This document shows, piece after piece, positions 46,341-58,251 of a stretch of 64,000 nt of DNA (within the stretch, counting starts at the first letter, position 1; each line of letters begins with the position of its first letter). The DNA lies in contig CM035359.1 in assembly GCA_020137815.1 (NCBI GenBank), positions 880,023 to 944,022 of the forward strand, in the 5' to 3' direction. The position numbers were made by a program, and so were the translations under genes. The notes under the pieces are model-generated. The model worked only from the letters and a program-made list of their open reading frames with translations, did not search any database and was not told the origin of the DNA. Source of the stretch: Hormiphora californensis (Eukaryota > Ctenophora > Tentaculata > Cydippida > Pleurobrachiidae).

Positions 46341-47082
46341 ATAACACGGGGGATTACGGGGGCTCGAATAGAAAGTGTGGTGAAACGTAATGCGCAGATG
46401 AAACGTCCGGGCAGTCTATACGGGCGATCTATACAGGCGATCTATTCGGGCCCCCGCAATCCGCTGCCGGTGGGCGGACTCTAGTGCTAACGGACTCTAT
46501 ATCTAAATCCAAGGCGGACTCTATATCTAAAAACGGACTCTTTATCTACAGTTAGATTTTGAAAAAAGTTTAGATAAAGAGTCCTCCCTGTGTAGACTTT
46601 TTAGATAAAGAGTCCGCCCTGTGTAGAATTTTTAGATATAGAGTCCTCTAGTACATTTTGGCGCCAAATCCTCCAACCCGGACTCTATGTCTAAAATCCT
46701 AACCCAACCCAAAACCTAACCCTAACCCTAACCCTAACCCTAACCCTAACCCTAACCCTAACCCTAACCTCGAACCCAAATAACGGCCCTAACACTTCTA
46801 AACTAGTATAGGGGTAGAGCAAACTCTCGTTTCCGGCCTAACGGCCGAAATCTCGAGTTCGCGGCGAAAGGCGGACTCTATATCTAATTTAGATTTATGT
46901 AGATATAGAGTCCACTTTGTTTAGACTTTTTAGATAAAGAGTCCGCCCTGTGTAGACTTTTTAGATAAAGAGTCCTCCTAGAGTTTAGACTTATTTGGAC
47001 TCTTTATCTAAATCTAAATTTAGATATAGAGTCCACTGTAGACTTAGAGTGTAGCACTAGAGTCCGCACACCCCCGGGGGCG
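46341..47082. mobile_element. Left-arm-specific block with telomeric tract and GGACTCTATATCTAAA repeats
   Basis: Begins ACGGGGGATTACGGGGGCTC, a sequence whose complement ends the 52511-52785 insertion. The interior has many direct and inverted copies of GGACTCT(A/T)TATCTAAA (46485-46690, 46866-47045) around a (CCCTAA)n tract. The other arm has only about 90 bp of unrelated sequence at this point (53878-53965). No ORF. An unclassified non-autonomous element is the best guess. Confidence 0.6.
46715..46769. repeat. Interstitial telomeric repeat, (CCCTAA)9
   Basis: Nine uninterrupted CCTAAC units, the complement of TTAGGG. It is embedded in the 46341-47082 block, not at a sequence end. Confidence 0.95.
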
Positions 47083-47290
47083 GGATGCCCCCATTAGGTG
47101 CTAGAAGTAGAAGTCAAAACGACCGTATCCGTAGGAAGACACCACCCATCGATTCGCACGTGTAGTATCCACCAACTCTGTCCAGTGTCCACTGTCCAGT
47201 CTTCACCAACCCCCTTTCCCACCAATCATAAAAACAACAACCCCTCCATTTTTACGTAAAAATCCCGTCCTACAACCTGTATTTAATATA

Positions 47291-48487
47291 CAGGGTGTCC
47301 CACTGTCTTTGCATCACCTGTGATTTTGGGTGATGAGTGGGTTCCATTCAAATGCCCATAACTCATCGAAAAGTAGGTCAAAACGGCTCAACCAAAAACA
47401 GTGTTGTAGAGAATTGTCAGGCGCACATTTGGGTACAAGATTGACGTTAAAAGTCTTACCAATCGTCTGATATATCGTCGTAAAGTCAAAATTACGTGTT
47501 CATGAAATCCGACCGGGGTTCACGTTTTGAAAAATTCACAAATGCAAAGTTGCTCGGATCACATTGCATCCCTCATAAGAGTTGTAGGAAATTGTCTGGC
47601 GGTCATTTTGGTACCCGGGTTTTTATCCTAGCTCAATGTTTAGAGTGTCTTAAGACTGTCAGAACTGGAATTTTCCCAAAAGTAGTCCCAGGTATCGCAT
47701 TGCATTTTGCCCTGTTATGAAGCTCATATCTGCTTGAATAACATCTTAGTGCATGATAGGGTTGAGATAGACCACTTGCGTATCCTACACATTAACAGGG
47801 GCCTTGCCAAATCGTCATAACAACCCTGTCAAGTGTCTAGATGAAATTGAGACGATATGTGCTGATTATCATGCGATTACACACGACACCGAGCCACCTA
47901 ATTAGGGGTTGTGAGCCGATACCAACTAAGACTCAGCATAAAAAATCTTCATGTTCCTACAGTCATAACTCAACTTAAACGTAGAGCTATGGAAAAACCA
48001 TGGTATCAAAATGAACCTTAGACGATTCCAATGAAGCTCTTGTAAATTTCAAATAATTTTACCCATTTGTTGATGACACGTGATCCCCTCAAAAATGCTG
48101 GTTGAATTTCGTCTTTAGACAGTCATAAGACACTCTAAACATTGAGCTAGGACAAAAACCCGGGTACCAAAATGACCGCCAGACAATTTCCCACAACTTT
48201 TATTAGGGATGCAATGTGATCCGAGCAACTTTGCATTTGTGAATTTTTCAAAACGTGAACCCCGGTCGGATTTCATAATCATGTACTTGTGACTTTACGA
48301 CGATATATCTGACGATTGGTAAGACTTGGAACATCAATCTTGTACCCAAATGTGTGCCTGACAATTCTCTACAACACTGTTTTTGGTTGAGCCGTTTTGA
48401 CCTACTTTTCGATGAGTTATGGGCATTTGAATGGAACCAACTCATCACCCAAAATCACAGGTGATGCAAAGACAGTGGGACACCCTG
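47291..48487. mobile_element. Foldback element, TACAGGGTGT family (copy 2)
   Basis: 1197-bp palindrome starting CAGGGTGTCCCACTGTCTTTGC and ending in its complement, with TA on both sides (47289-47290, 48488-48489). The other arm has the empty site ATTTAATATAGTAAG at about 53630-53645, proving the element's limits and its TA duplication. Confidence 0.93.
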
Positions 48488-49163
48488 TAGTAAGATGCAA
48501 AGATTACTCTTCGTTAAATATGGTTTCTGTCTAAGAAGAAACATGCACTCGAATGTTTCCTAAACAGCGACAGAAAAGAGGTTTTACCCAAAACACGTGG
48601 GCTGGAAACTCGAGATTTCAGAAGATCAGGCCAAAAAGTTAATAATTATCAAGAAGTTTTTCGCGCGCGGTGTGGAATTTATCTAATGCGCGGGGAATAT
48701 TTGCGCGTCCAAAAACTACGTTTCTTGCCAGTACAGTGTGATATTTTTTTCCAGACAACCCCTGACTGACCCCAGTACAAAATCTAAACAGTAAATTTTG
48801 GGAGTTTATAATTGTCGTAAATGATATATATGTATTTCCACATGCAATTCAGTGAATGACAGCTCAAATTCAAAATAAATGTTTCAGTTTATCTCTCACT
48901 CTCTATACAACCCTTTCCCCCTCTCTCTCACTCCCCCTCTCTCTCTCTCCCCTCCCTCTCTCTTTCCTCTCACACACTCTCACTTGCACTTTGACCTTGA
49001 TAGCAATACTATGACTCTCGAGTTAGACGATAGACTATACATAATATTAACAACAATTTGAAGTCTATTACATATTTCTAGAGTCTCTATTATTAACATA
49101 AATCATTTGGTCAACATATACCAGTACCAAAAAAAGCAGGTCTGTTATTATTACACACAAGGT

Positions 49164-49248
49164 TCAAACGCCCGGTACCTCCTCAATATAATCCTCCTCG
49201 ACAAATCCCAGCATCCGCTCCAGCGCATCTGTTGTGCTTATAATGGAC
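49164..49248 (-). pseudogene. Isolated inverted copy of the SLC36-like last exon
   Basis: The 85-bp exon encodes SIISTTDALERMLGFVEED then YIEEVPGV and a stop, the same as 52414-52498 except for a silent base change or two. Preceded on its strand by the same TTTGAC-type minisatellite (49258-49402). No other exon of the gene follows in this orientation. Confidence 0.8.
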
Positions 49249-49418
49249 CTAAGGGAGGGAGTTGGTGAGTATGGGGGTCAAACAAGGTCAGGAGAGAGAT
49301 GGGGTTGCAGTGAGTAGGCTGTAGGGGATCAGACAAGGCCAGGAGGGAGGGGGTTGGTGAAATAGGGGGTCAAACAAGGCCAGGAGAGGGAGGTATGTAG
49401 CTGTAAAAGTCACAATCA

Positions 49419-49635
49419 TTTTCAATAGCCTCTGCACTCATGTAGGTCTACCTCATCAGGCAATGGGCATTTGGCAATCTTGTGTTTTATTCTTTGGTCC
49501 CTTTCTAGTCTCTTCCATATTTCTCTCTCTCTCAAAATCTCTCGTCTCTCTCGTCTCGATCGCTTCCTCTCTGTCATCTCATCTCTCAGGGCTCCTCTCT
49601 CATCTCTTACAATCGTCTCTCTCCTCTCTTTTCTC

Positions 49636-49676
<41 letters not shown>

Positions 49677-49990
49677 TCTCCCTCTCTCCGGATGTGTGGG
49701 GCAAAGCCCACCTTGAGAGTGGATATAATACTTGTTCACTGAGCACCAATACTTCGTCCGTGGTGCAAGCCCTTTCATAACGTATCGGTAGGGCGCGGTG
49801 AGACAGAGTATAAGACAGCCGCGCGACATTGCTTGCGCGCGCATCTTGCAGTGACTTGTCAAAAACTCATCAATTTGCTGATCAATCATGATCATGTTTG
49901 ACCGACGGACCCGTGATGTTGTTTGCCTCGCCCCTGTTTCAGCAAAACATGATATTATTCAAACTTTCATTAATTAGTTAATCGTTTCAG
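49419..49990. other. 5' end of the direct repeat shared by transporter copies A and B
   Basis: Contains (TC)n at 49637-49692, then GGATGTGTGGGGCAAAGCCC and following sequence that also occurs at 58264-58560. It is intronic or spacer DNA before exon 49991. The A-specific part (49440-49640) has TCTCGTCTC-rich DNA. The mixed frames here are not coding. Confidence 0.6.
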
Positions 49991-52498
49991 GAAGTAGAGA
50001 TAGAATATGGGGACCTAGGACAAGTAGCTCTGGGGCGACCCGGCCGATTATAGTCGAAGTGGTCTCTTTGTCTGTCCCAAATTGGCTTCTGTTGTGCCTA
50101 TGCAATCTTTATACCAACAAATATTGTGCAGTGCCTACCATCAATCAACTACCATATTTTATTGTGAGTATTCCTTGCCTCTTACTAGACCCACTGTATT
50201 CTCTTTCTGATCTAACTAAACTGAAAGAAGCAAGAAAAAATTTCTGTATCTTTCTCACTCACACTCACAAACGTCACAAAGGATATCCAAACAGACATCT
50301 TACTTATGTTTCCCATTTTAAACTTGCCTAGCTAGCTGTACGTGTGCCCGGCGAGCCCGCAACCCTTAAACAACATTCATCACTCTCTCGCTGTAATTCT
50401 CATGATCCTATACTCTTCCAGGCTTTTCCTTCTCCTGATGGATTCTACTAAATCTACTGCGTACTCTCAAGTCCCTCGCGGTATTTTCTCTCATGGCTGA
50501 TTTCGCTACTTTATTCGCTTATGTAGTCGTGTTCTGGTTTGATTTCGAGCACTTCGACATATTGAGTGAGTTATAAAGTTAGCTGGTACAAGTGTTTAGT
50601 TGGCTTTTTGGAGCTATCATTAATCTTTGCCTTGATCGACCCTCCTTTAATAATAAAATAGTTTGAACAAAACAAATTAATTTTAACATCCCCATCCCCC
50701 ATTATAGGAAGGGACTACGGGAGGAATCTCTTGCTAATTTACCGTTCTTCCTTGGTATCAGTATATACTGTTTTGAGGGCGCTGGAATGATTCTCTCTCT
50801 AGAAGGATCCGTTACTGGATCTCTTAGAAAATCATTCAAACAGATCTTCAGTAAAGCGTGAGTTTTAATCACACTAGCGCCTAGTAGTTTCTATTTCTGC
50901 TCTAGTCACCATTTCTCATTCCTTTATCTTAGTTAACTTCTAATACCTAAAAGGGGGGATTATTTATCATTTCTAACTGTAAATATATTCTCGTTCAGTA
51001 TTCTGGTGTTAACAGCGTTATACATAACATTTGGGGTGTGCGGGTACATGTCACTTTGGTCCACACTACAGAGCAGATAATCACACTAAACCTACCTACT
51101 GGTGTTGTTCCCAATATTGTGAGATTGTGTCTCAGTTTCAGTCTCTTCTTTACCTTCCCAGGTACAGGAATGAGTTGGTAATAATCAGCGGTGTTTGATT
51201 GCCAAGCTAGACTGTTTTACAGGCTACAGTGTCCACCACACCGCGAGCAGCCGCTGTGTTCCTAGTTTCATGTCAGGCCAAAAGACTCCCCCTAACCACT
51301 ATTACTTTTCAGTTATGATGTTCCCAGTAGTTAAACTATTAGATAAGAAGTTAGCTTTGAAAGACAACAGAGTCAAATCGGTTAGTTCCAAATATCAGAA
51401 ATGCAGCCTTGCAATTACACCACCCCGTTCCCCAGGGCCCACGACTTTGCATTGATTTTTTAATGGAATGCGGTTTTTGAACTGAATTTTGTCTAACAAA
51501 GCTTCCTCTCTCCTTCAGAATTGTATGCGAGTCTGCTTGGTCCTCCTCACCTATGTAGTAATATCGGTTGTCCCTAATTTCTCGCTCCTGATGGCATTTG
51601 TTGGGGGGACTTGTTGTACTTTACTGGGATTCATTCTTCCCGCTCTTTTCCATCTTACTATCTTTAAAGAGTGAGTTAAATGTTAACATTGGTAATGTTA
51701 ATTGATATTGGCATGGTTAACATTATGATTAACTGTAATATTGTTAACACCCCCTCCCCCTTGTTCAGTTCACTGACACAAACGGAAAAGATATGGGAAA
51801 TCATTATTCTATCCATTGGGATATTAGGGTGAGTTGATGGAGAGAATCCCAATCCCCTGTCTTTAAATCCCCCCACCCATTGTTGGATATATATGATATT
51901 ATGATAGTGTGACTTCTACAGCTACATACCTCCCTCTCCTGGCCTTGTTTGACGCCCTACTCACCAATCCCTCCCTCTCCTGGCCTTGTTTGACGCCCTA
52001 CTCACCAACCCCCTCCCTCTCCTGGCCTTGTTTGACGCCCTACTCACCAACCCCCTCCCTCTCCTGGCCTTGTTTGACGCCCTACTCAGTACTCACCAAC
52101 CCCCTCCCTCTCTTGGCCTGTTTTGACGCCCCTATCACTCAACTCCCTCTCCTGGCCTTGTTTGACGCCCTACTCAGTACTCACCAACCCCCTCCCTCTC
52201 TTGGCCTTGTTTGACGCCCTACTCACCAACTCCCTCTCCTGGCCTTGTTTGACGCCCTACTCAGTACTCACCAACCCCCTCCCTCTCCTGGCCTTGTTTG
52301 ACGCCCTACTCACCAACCCCCTCCCTCTCCTGGCCTTGTTTGACGCCCTATTTCACCAACCCCATCTCTCTCCTGACCTTGTTTGACCCCATATTCACCG
52401 ACCCTCTCCCCAGGTCCATTATAAGCACAACAGATGCGCTGGAGCGAATGCTTGGTTTTGTCGAGGAGGATTATATTGAGGAGGTACCGGGCGTTTGA
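49991..52498 (+). pseudogene. SLC36/AVT3-like amino acid transporter, copy A (C-terminal exons, defective)
   Basis: An Aa_trans-family proton-coupled amino acid transporter of vacuolar/lysosomal or plasma membrane type. Exons: 49991-50163, 50422-50565, 50708-50857, 50999-51161, 51313-51380, 51519-51670, 51769-51828 and 52414-52498. Recognisable segments: EYGDLGQVALGRPGRL, LCLSQIGFCCAYAIFIPTNI (TM), LRTLKSLAVFSLMADFATLF (TM), NLPFFLGISIYCFEGAGMIL (TM), EQIITLNLPTGVVPNIVRLC, VMMFPVVKLLDKKLALKDNR, MRVCLVLLTYVVISVVPNFS and GGTCCTLLGFILPALFHLTI. The N-terminal helices are absent. Defects relative to copy B: compensating indels make a TAG at 50051-50053, and two bases are missing near 50440 (CTCCTGATGG for CTCCCTGGATGG). 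It is either a broken copy or uncorrected long-read error; splice sites are all intact, which favours error. Confidence 0.8.
51926..52400 (+). repeat. About 40-bp minisatellite in the last intron of copy A
   Basis: Eleven or so copies of CTCTCCTGGCCTTGTTTGAC followed by GCCCTACTCACCAACCCCCTCC, some with CAGTACTCA inserts. A shorter version (three copies) is inverted at 49258-49402. Open frames reading LSWPCLTPYS are artefacts. Confidence 0.92.
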
Positions 52499-52510
52499 AC
52501 CTTGTGTGTC

Positions 52511-52785
52511 TCATCCGGGCCCCGTAATCCGCTGCTGCTTAGCAGCGATTACGGGGCCCGGATGAGACGCCCGTACCAGTCGCCCGTACCAGTCGGCCCC
52601 GTACATTTGCTTTGCGCATTACGTTTCACCCACTTTCACCACAACAAAACACATGTGCGTAACGCGGCATGTACCTTATTTGGTTGAAAGGCAATGAAAC
52701 TAATGCGCAAAGCAATTACGGCGACTGGTACGGGGCGATCTATTACGGGGCGATCCTATTCGAGCCCCCGTAATCCCCGGTTTTA
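52511..52785. mobile_element. Right-arm-specific element with ATTACGGGG termini
   Basis: Inserted 13 bp after the transporter stop codon. The left arm reads straight through (GAACCTTGTGTGTAATAATAACAG). Starts with a hairpin (GGGCCCCGTAATCCGCTGCT / AGCAGCGATTACGGGGCCC) and ends GAGCCCCCGTAATCCCCGG. An inner inverted pair TTGCTTTGCGCATTA / TAATGCGCAAAGCAA surrounds the middle. Related to the 46341-47082 block by its ends. Confidence 0.7.
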
Positions 52786-54821
52786 ATAACAGAGATGCTT
52801 TTTTTTGGTACTGGTACGAGTGTGGTGTTACCAAATGATTTATGTTAAGACTAATAAGAACTCTAGAAATATGTAATAAACTTCAAGTGTTCGTTATATT
52901 ATGTATAGTCTATTGTCGACTTCGAGAGTCCTAGCTATCGAGTATTGCTATCAGTGTCAACGTGCAAGTGAGAGTGGGTGAGAGGAAAGAAATAGGGAGG
53001 GGAGAGTGGGAGCGAGAGAGAGAGAAGAGACGTGAGAGAGAGAGAGACCCTGACGGAGAGAATGAGATCGAGAGAGAGAGAGGTGCCGAGGGGGGGGGAA
53101 GGGAGGGTAGAGAGCAGTCGAGAGATAAACTGAACATTTATTTGAATTTTGAGCTGTCATTCACTGAATTTGTCATTGTTTGTTGTGGAAATAATCATAT
53201 CATTACCGACAAATTATAAAACTCCTCAAAATATCTGTTTTAGATTTGTACTGGCGTGTCCGTCAGGGGTTGTCTAGGAATAAAAATATCACACTGGTCT
53301 GGCAAAGACCACGTAGATTTTTGGACGCGCTAAATATCCCCGCGCATTAAATAAATTTCACACGCGCGCGCAATAAAACTTCTGATAATTATTAACTTTT
53401 TGTCCTGATCTTCTGAAATCTTTTATTTGGAATGCGCTGCAGCCCCTTGGCTTGGCATGCGCTGCAGACCCCAAGTGCGCGCGTTTTCCACGTAGCATAG
53501 GCCAATGCAGCCCCCTCATGCGCGCCTGCAACGTATGCCAACTGAAATCTCGAGTTTCCACCCCACGTGTTTTGGGTAAAACCTGTTTTCTGTCGCTGTT
53601 TAGGAAACAATCGAGTGCATTCTTCATCTTACTATATTAAATACAGGTTGTAGGACGGGATTTTTACGTACAAATGGAGGGGTTCCGGGTTGTTGTTTTT
53701 ATGGTTGTGTGGGAATAAAGGGAGGTTTGGTGGAGACTGGACGTGGGACACTGTCACTGGACACGAGATCGGTGGATACTAACAACGTGCGCAATTGACT
53801 GGGTTTGGTCTGTCCTTCCTACTGATACGGTGGTTTTGAGTTCTACTTCTAGCACCTAATGGGGGCATCCCGGGCAGGGAATGAAGTTTTCTCTAGATTT
53901 GCGATCGGAACGACGGAACAATCACCTCAGTCAGTTTCTAAAATTAGTTTCTAGTTATGATTAATACAACACCTTACTTAACCTTGCGCCATTCTTCTTT
54001 CCAGGATGAACTAGAAAATGAAAAACGGTCCATCCATGGAGTATGGTTAAACTCAACACGTCCACAACACCACAACAGTCCCCTCCACCTTTCAGAGGTA
54101 ACCCAATATAATAACCCATCCAGGATTACACGAGACTCGTTAAACAAGCAGATTTAAACACATACACACGTCCTTAAAATATACAGCATATCACTCTAAT
54201 TATAGTTGTGTGATGCTCATTAGCTTTATACCTTGCTTACGTCCCTAGATTTTGAAGAAGTGATTACGTTACTGTAAAGACAGACGAGGTCCGAACGTCT
54301 ACCAGTGCCTTATGTAAAGTTACCCGCACAAGTGGTCCTACAAGGATCCTAGCTGCAACTCCTTCCGGGGATGGGGTATGTCTCCTCTGATTAAATCTAG
54401 TCGACAGGTTAAATTCCCCTTATATTGTCTATTTGTTTTCCAGACATTATAGCTGATTATTTCAGTCAGGCATGTCATTGTCTTGATGTTATTTATGCTT
54501 AATAAGGCATTCTATATACAATATAATATACAGTCCAGAATAAAGGTAAATGGGTTATCGGGGGGTTAGAACTTCAAGTTGAAGACGTATATAAGGGAAT
54601 ATAATTACCGCTAAAACACGTGTAGGATAGGGAATGCTGCATAATAATTTGGTATGGAGAATAATATTCATACAAACCTACACTCATCATTTAAACTGCC
54701 CATCCCTTTCTCCTCCTGCAAGTCTGTTCCCTCATTCATTACACACGCGAATTGCGTGCGTTGTGATTGTGAAATTAAATTGAAACAATGAAAAGAAATA
54801 TATGGCATATTGGATATATTA

Positions 54822-54928
54822 CAGGAACCGACCGACACAAGTAAACAACCAATCAGAACTTCGTTATTTAGGATCACGTGACTGGTATCAGCCAATCAGG
54901 GACCAGTATTTCCTGATTCGGTGTCCTG
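54822..54928 (-). mobile_element. hAT-like MITE, copy 7
   Basis: CAGGAACCGACCGACACAAG ... ATTCGGTGTCCTG; the same insertion as copy 6 seen in the opposite arm, with a few indels. Confidence 0.9.
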
Positions 54929-55176
54929 GTATACTACATCCAGTGAATGGGTTGTGGTGCCTTGTTCGACCATCTCTCTCCTCACAAAAGGAGGTAGGCT
55001 GGGGTGAAGGACCTCACATTACATTAGCGCAGAGGGTAGGGAGATACCCGCATTAGTGAAGGATCACTGATTGAACTCTCAGAAATAACACTGGAATAAA
55101 ACACTATGATTCCCTATGAGTCACCTGACGAGTAATCTTCAGTAACTTCATGATGTCATCACGTGACTAGTGAGTC

Positions 55177-55284
55177 AGTAACCGACCTAATCAGGACATA
55201 CTGGGCCCTGAGTTGGCTTGATACCAGTTCACGTGACCTAAATAACGGAGTTCGAATTGTTGTTACTTGTTTTGGTCGGTTCCT
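55177..55284 (+). mobile_element. hAT-like MITE, copy 8 (absent from the other arm)
   Basis: GTAACCGACCTAATCAGG ... TTTGGTCGGTTCCT with the E-box core. AGTGAGT lies on both sides. The left arm near 45090 has the uninterrupted target (ATGACTCACTGTATGATG), so this copy is an arm-specific insertion. Confidence 0.88.
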
Positions 55285-55315
55285 ACAGTGAGTGATCATA
55301 TCAAGATATTATCAG

Positions 55316-56473
55316 TTTTGTTGCTCACGCTCGCTTTGAGGCACCATTTTCAATCGATCATGTTTGTAAACTTGAAATTCTACTACGGAGATGGGTATGT
55401 GTGTCTGGTTCTCAGTTTGGCTCCAAACGGGGGGTCCATGTGAACATGCCAGCAACGCGGACTTCCAGAGGTTAGAGACATCAATCATATCTACACTACG
55501 GCGTGCTGCAGGTACTCTGAACCCAACAAAGAGGGAGGTGAGTTTGATCCGAAAAAGTTGACAAGCAATTACCTGAACAGCCTAGACACACCCAAAAAGC
55601 TGAAGTTGATTGCTGATATGGCAGGCCTTCTCTGGTACCGATCCTTGCCCCTATCTCGACTAGGTAGGAAGCAGTTATCTGGAGAGATAAAAGAGGAGAA
55701 AAAATCCGACATCAATTCCCGATCAAATGAGAATATGGAAGTTGACTTTCAGGTCCTTGATGACTTGAAGACCACCCGAGACCGTCTGACGAGCTACCAG
55801 GAGTGAGTGTTGGAGCGGGATCGGAAATCTCACTCTGTCAGGACGAGGTGAGTGCACCGAAGGACTCCATCCTCTTCCATGAAGGATGCTTGTTGGAGAA
55901 GAGTGATAAACGCTGTTCAGATGTAGTGAGGAGAGATTCAGAGCTACTCTTCTGTCTTGAGAAACCGTCGCCACAGCAGTCAAAGAGAGCTGTGTGCTGG
56001 CAACTGGCCCCCAGTAAGATCGGTCTGCCATCACTAGTGCACACAGGGATCGTTTCCGAGAATTGATAGTTTATGGACTGGCCAGAACGCGAATGCACCG
56101 ACCATGACACAGCATAAAGGACCTTCTTCAGCACTCTTGATAGAGCTACCAGTTGTTTGACAGTTTGAGAGTCTTGGGAGGAGTGGGCGACAATACACCT
56201 CGCTAGGTAGTGATGAGGACCAGAGCGGGGCAGACAGTTCTGGTAAATTCTGCTCAGCTGCAAAGACTCAGACTCTTATCAGAACAGTTATAGTGTGCTC
56301 CAGACAAGGACTGTTGAGGAGCGAGCTGAACGTAGAGTTTAGTAGCGAGAGTAGAGAGAGAAGGGAAGTGAACCAGAGGAAGATTTGGCGAATAGAAGGG
56401 GTCAGTTTGCAAGTGAGACCAGGAAGAGGAGATTTTGAGGGAGGAGATGAGGAGAGAGAGAGAGACGTTACGA

Positions 56474-56508
<35 letters not shown>

Positions 56509-56910
56509 TGAGAAAAGACAAAAAAGAGAGAGAGATAGAGGAGGAGACGAGAGAGAGAGAATACTTTGCTAGCAGAGAGAGAGGAGAGACGAAGACTGGA
56601 AGAGACGAGAAGAGAAGTAGGAGAGTAGCAGACGAGAGCGAGTGAGGAGAGTAGAGAGAGATTGTATTTTAGATATTTAATGTCTATATTTTGCTTTCAC
56701 GTTTTTCAGTTTGTAGGGACGCAGTGGGGACAGGAGGGGGTAGCATGTTCAAAAAGCACACACAAGACCTTACCGTCTCGTGCTAGCGACCCGTGTTACC
56801 CACCCTGATGCCTCACTTAGTTTGGTCGTGTGGCATGGTTGCCTTAAAGTTATATGTTTATTCGCGAGCAATGCCACTTGCCAGCGGCAGTTTGAATGAA
56901 TGAATGAATG
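55316..56910. mobile_element. About 1.6-kb right-arm-specific insertion with a (TGAA)n tail
   Basis: The left arm joins GATATTAT directly to ATCTCCAC; here 1.6 kb intervenes, ending TTTGAATGAATGAATGAATGAA. A short TGAA tail is typical of L2/CR1-type LINEs and their SINE partners. The interior has GA-rich DNA (56450-56660) and an 82-codon open frame at 55558-55806 (NYLNSLDTPKKLKLIADMAG) with no domain I recognise; reverse transcriptase motifs were not seen. No long target duplication is visible. Confidence 0.55.
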
Positions 56911-57263
56911 AATATCTCCACTCACTAACAGATCGGTGCTAATTTAATGTCTTTTAAGTGACCAGGTTATTATCGTGAGAGCTAAGAAGAATATGCTTGC
57001 TGCAAGGTGTGTGAATTTACAATGGCGTTTTTTTTATGTGAATATCGTTAATTCTTGAATAATGATATGAAGTATGAATTTAGGAGAGGAGGAATGTATT
57101 ATTTTTAAGTTCAGATTACAGAGGATGGGCCATTGGGATGGGAACTGGCGAGTGGGCACCGACGATAAGAAGTATAACAGAGTAAATAAGTCCTTTCTAT
57201 AAACACAAAAAACAGGTTCATTTACGGATCAAAGCTTCAACAGAACTCTCCCCATACTGATCG

Positions 57264-57363
57264 NNNNNNNNNNNNNNNNNNNNNNNNNNNNNNNNNNNNN
57301 NNNNNNNNNNNNNNNNNNNNNNNNNNNNNNNNNNNNNNNNNNNNNNNNNNNNNNNNNNNNNNN
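57264..57363. other. Assembly gap (100 N)
   Basis: Exactly 100 unknown bases, the usual placeholder for a gap of unknown size, separating the large inverted repeat from the second transporter copy. Confidence 1.
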
Positions 57364-58075
57364 CTCACTCATCTCTACTCTCTCTCATCCGATCTCGATC
57401 CTCTCTCCTCTCTCTCTATCTCCCTCTCTCTCTCTCACACTCTCTATCTGCATCCTAAAAAGGCCCCCCCCCCCCCCCAGTCACAGCATCAAGGCGATGT
57501 TTGGTTATCGACTGCAAGGATAATGGTGCTAAGTAAATCTGCTGATGTTGAAAAGCCTACTGCAGGAAATCGAGTGAAAACAGGATGTTTTTGGTGATAT
57601 CACTGGGGAGGCGAGGGGGTTTTGACATAGTACGGAGATTGAAAATATCTATGTTAGTTAATCCGGGTAATTAAAGAGTACGAACATATATGGACACGTG
57701 TTAAAGATTGAACGACTACTATTATAACACTCGTGTTCAACCACTGTCCACCGGATACAAACCGCATAACTTCTTTGGATGAGAAGCTTTTAACATTGTC
57801 TGAAACAATAACTCCAGGTAAAACTCGTTCTCTTTAACCCAATAAGCCTGGTGCGGTGCTTGCAGTATGAACTTAGAAAATAGAAAGTAAGAGTCTAAAT
57901 TTTAAGACTATCTGAACTAAACTCTATAGCTATACACCGTTGAACATTGGATCTGTTGTGAAAGCTTCTTGATGTGACATAGGATTGTAACTCTGAACGA
58001 ATGTAGGTCTCTACTCTCAGGAAACTGGCAGGGAAAAGTTGATCTTGGATCTTAAAAGGAAAATGGGAAGAGTCG
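57364..58075. repeat. Inverted copy of 60705-61260
   Basis: Reading right to left from 61260, the same order appears: GA/TC tract, transporter exon, CACGTGTTAAAGATTGAACG, AATAACTCCAGGT, AATAAGCCTGGTGCGGTG, then AAGTAAGAGTCTA. Many single-base differences, mostly indels. With the N gap next to it this suggests joined haplotypes. Confidence 0.8.
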
Positions 58076-58169
58076 AGCATAGAGAGAGCTTCTATCTTCT
58101 CATCTCTCTATCCCTTCTCTCTCTCTATCTCTCTCTCTCTCTTCGTCTCTCTTCTCTCTCTGCTCTCTC

Positions 58170-58251
<82 letters not shown>

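Larger units (their letters stand above)
44720..49418. repeat. Left arm of a large inverted repeat
   Basis: Reverse-complement match to about 51897-57240, interrupted by arm-specific insertions. Matching landmarks: the SLC36-like last exon (49164-49248 with 52414-52498), the hAT MITE (45348 with 54822), and the 44.8-45.06 kb segment with 56.93-57.24 kb. Left-specific: the 46341-47082 block and the 47291-48487 foldback. Confidence 0.85.
51897..57240. repeat. Right arm of the large inverted repeat
   Basis: Reverse complement of about 44720-49418. It contains arm-specific insertions at 52511-52785, 55177-55284 and about 55316-56910 that the left arm lacks. The spacer between the arms (49419-51896) carries copy A exons in plus orientation. 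Confidence 0.85.

Noticed and set aside
46715-46769. Chromosome end
   Set aside because: Only nine repeats and complex sequence continues on both sides; it is interstitial.
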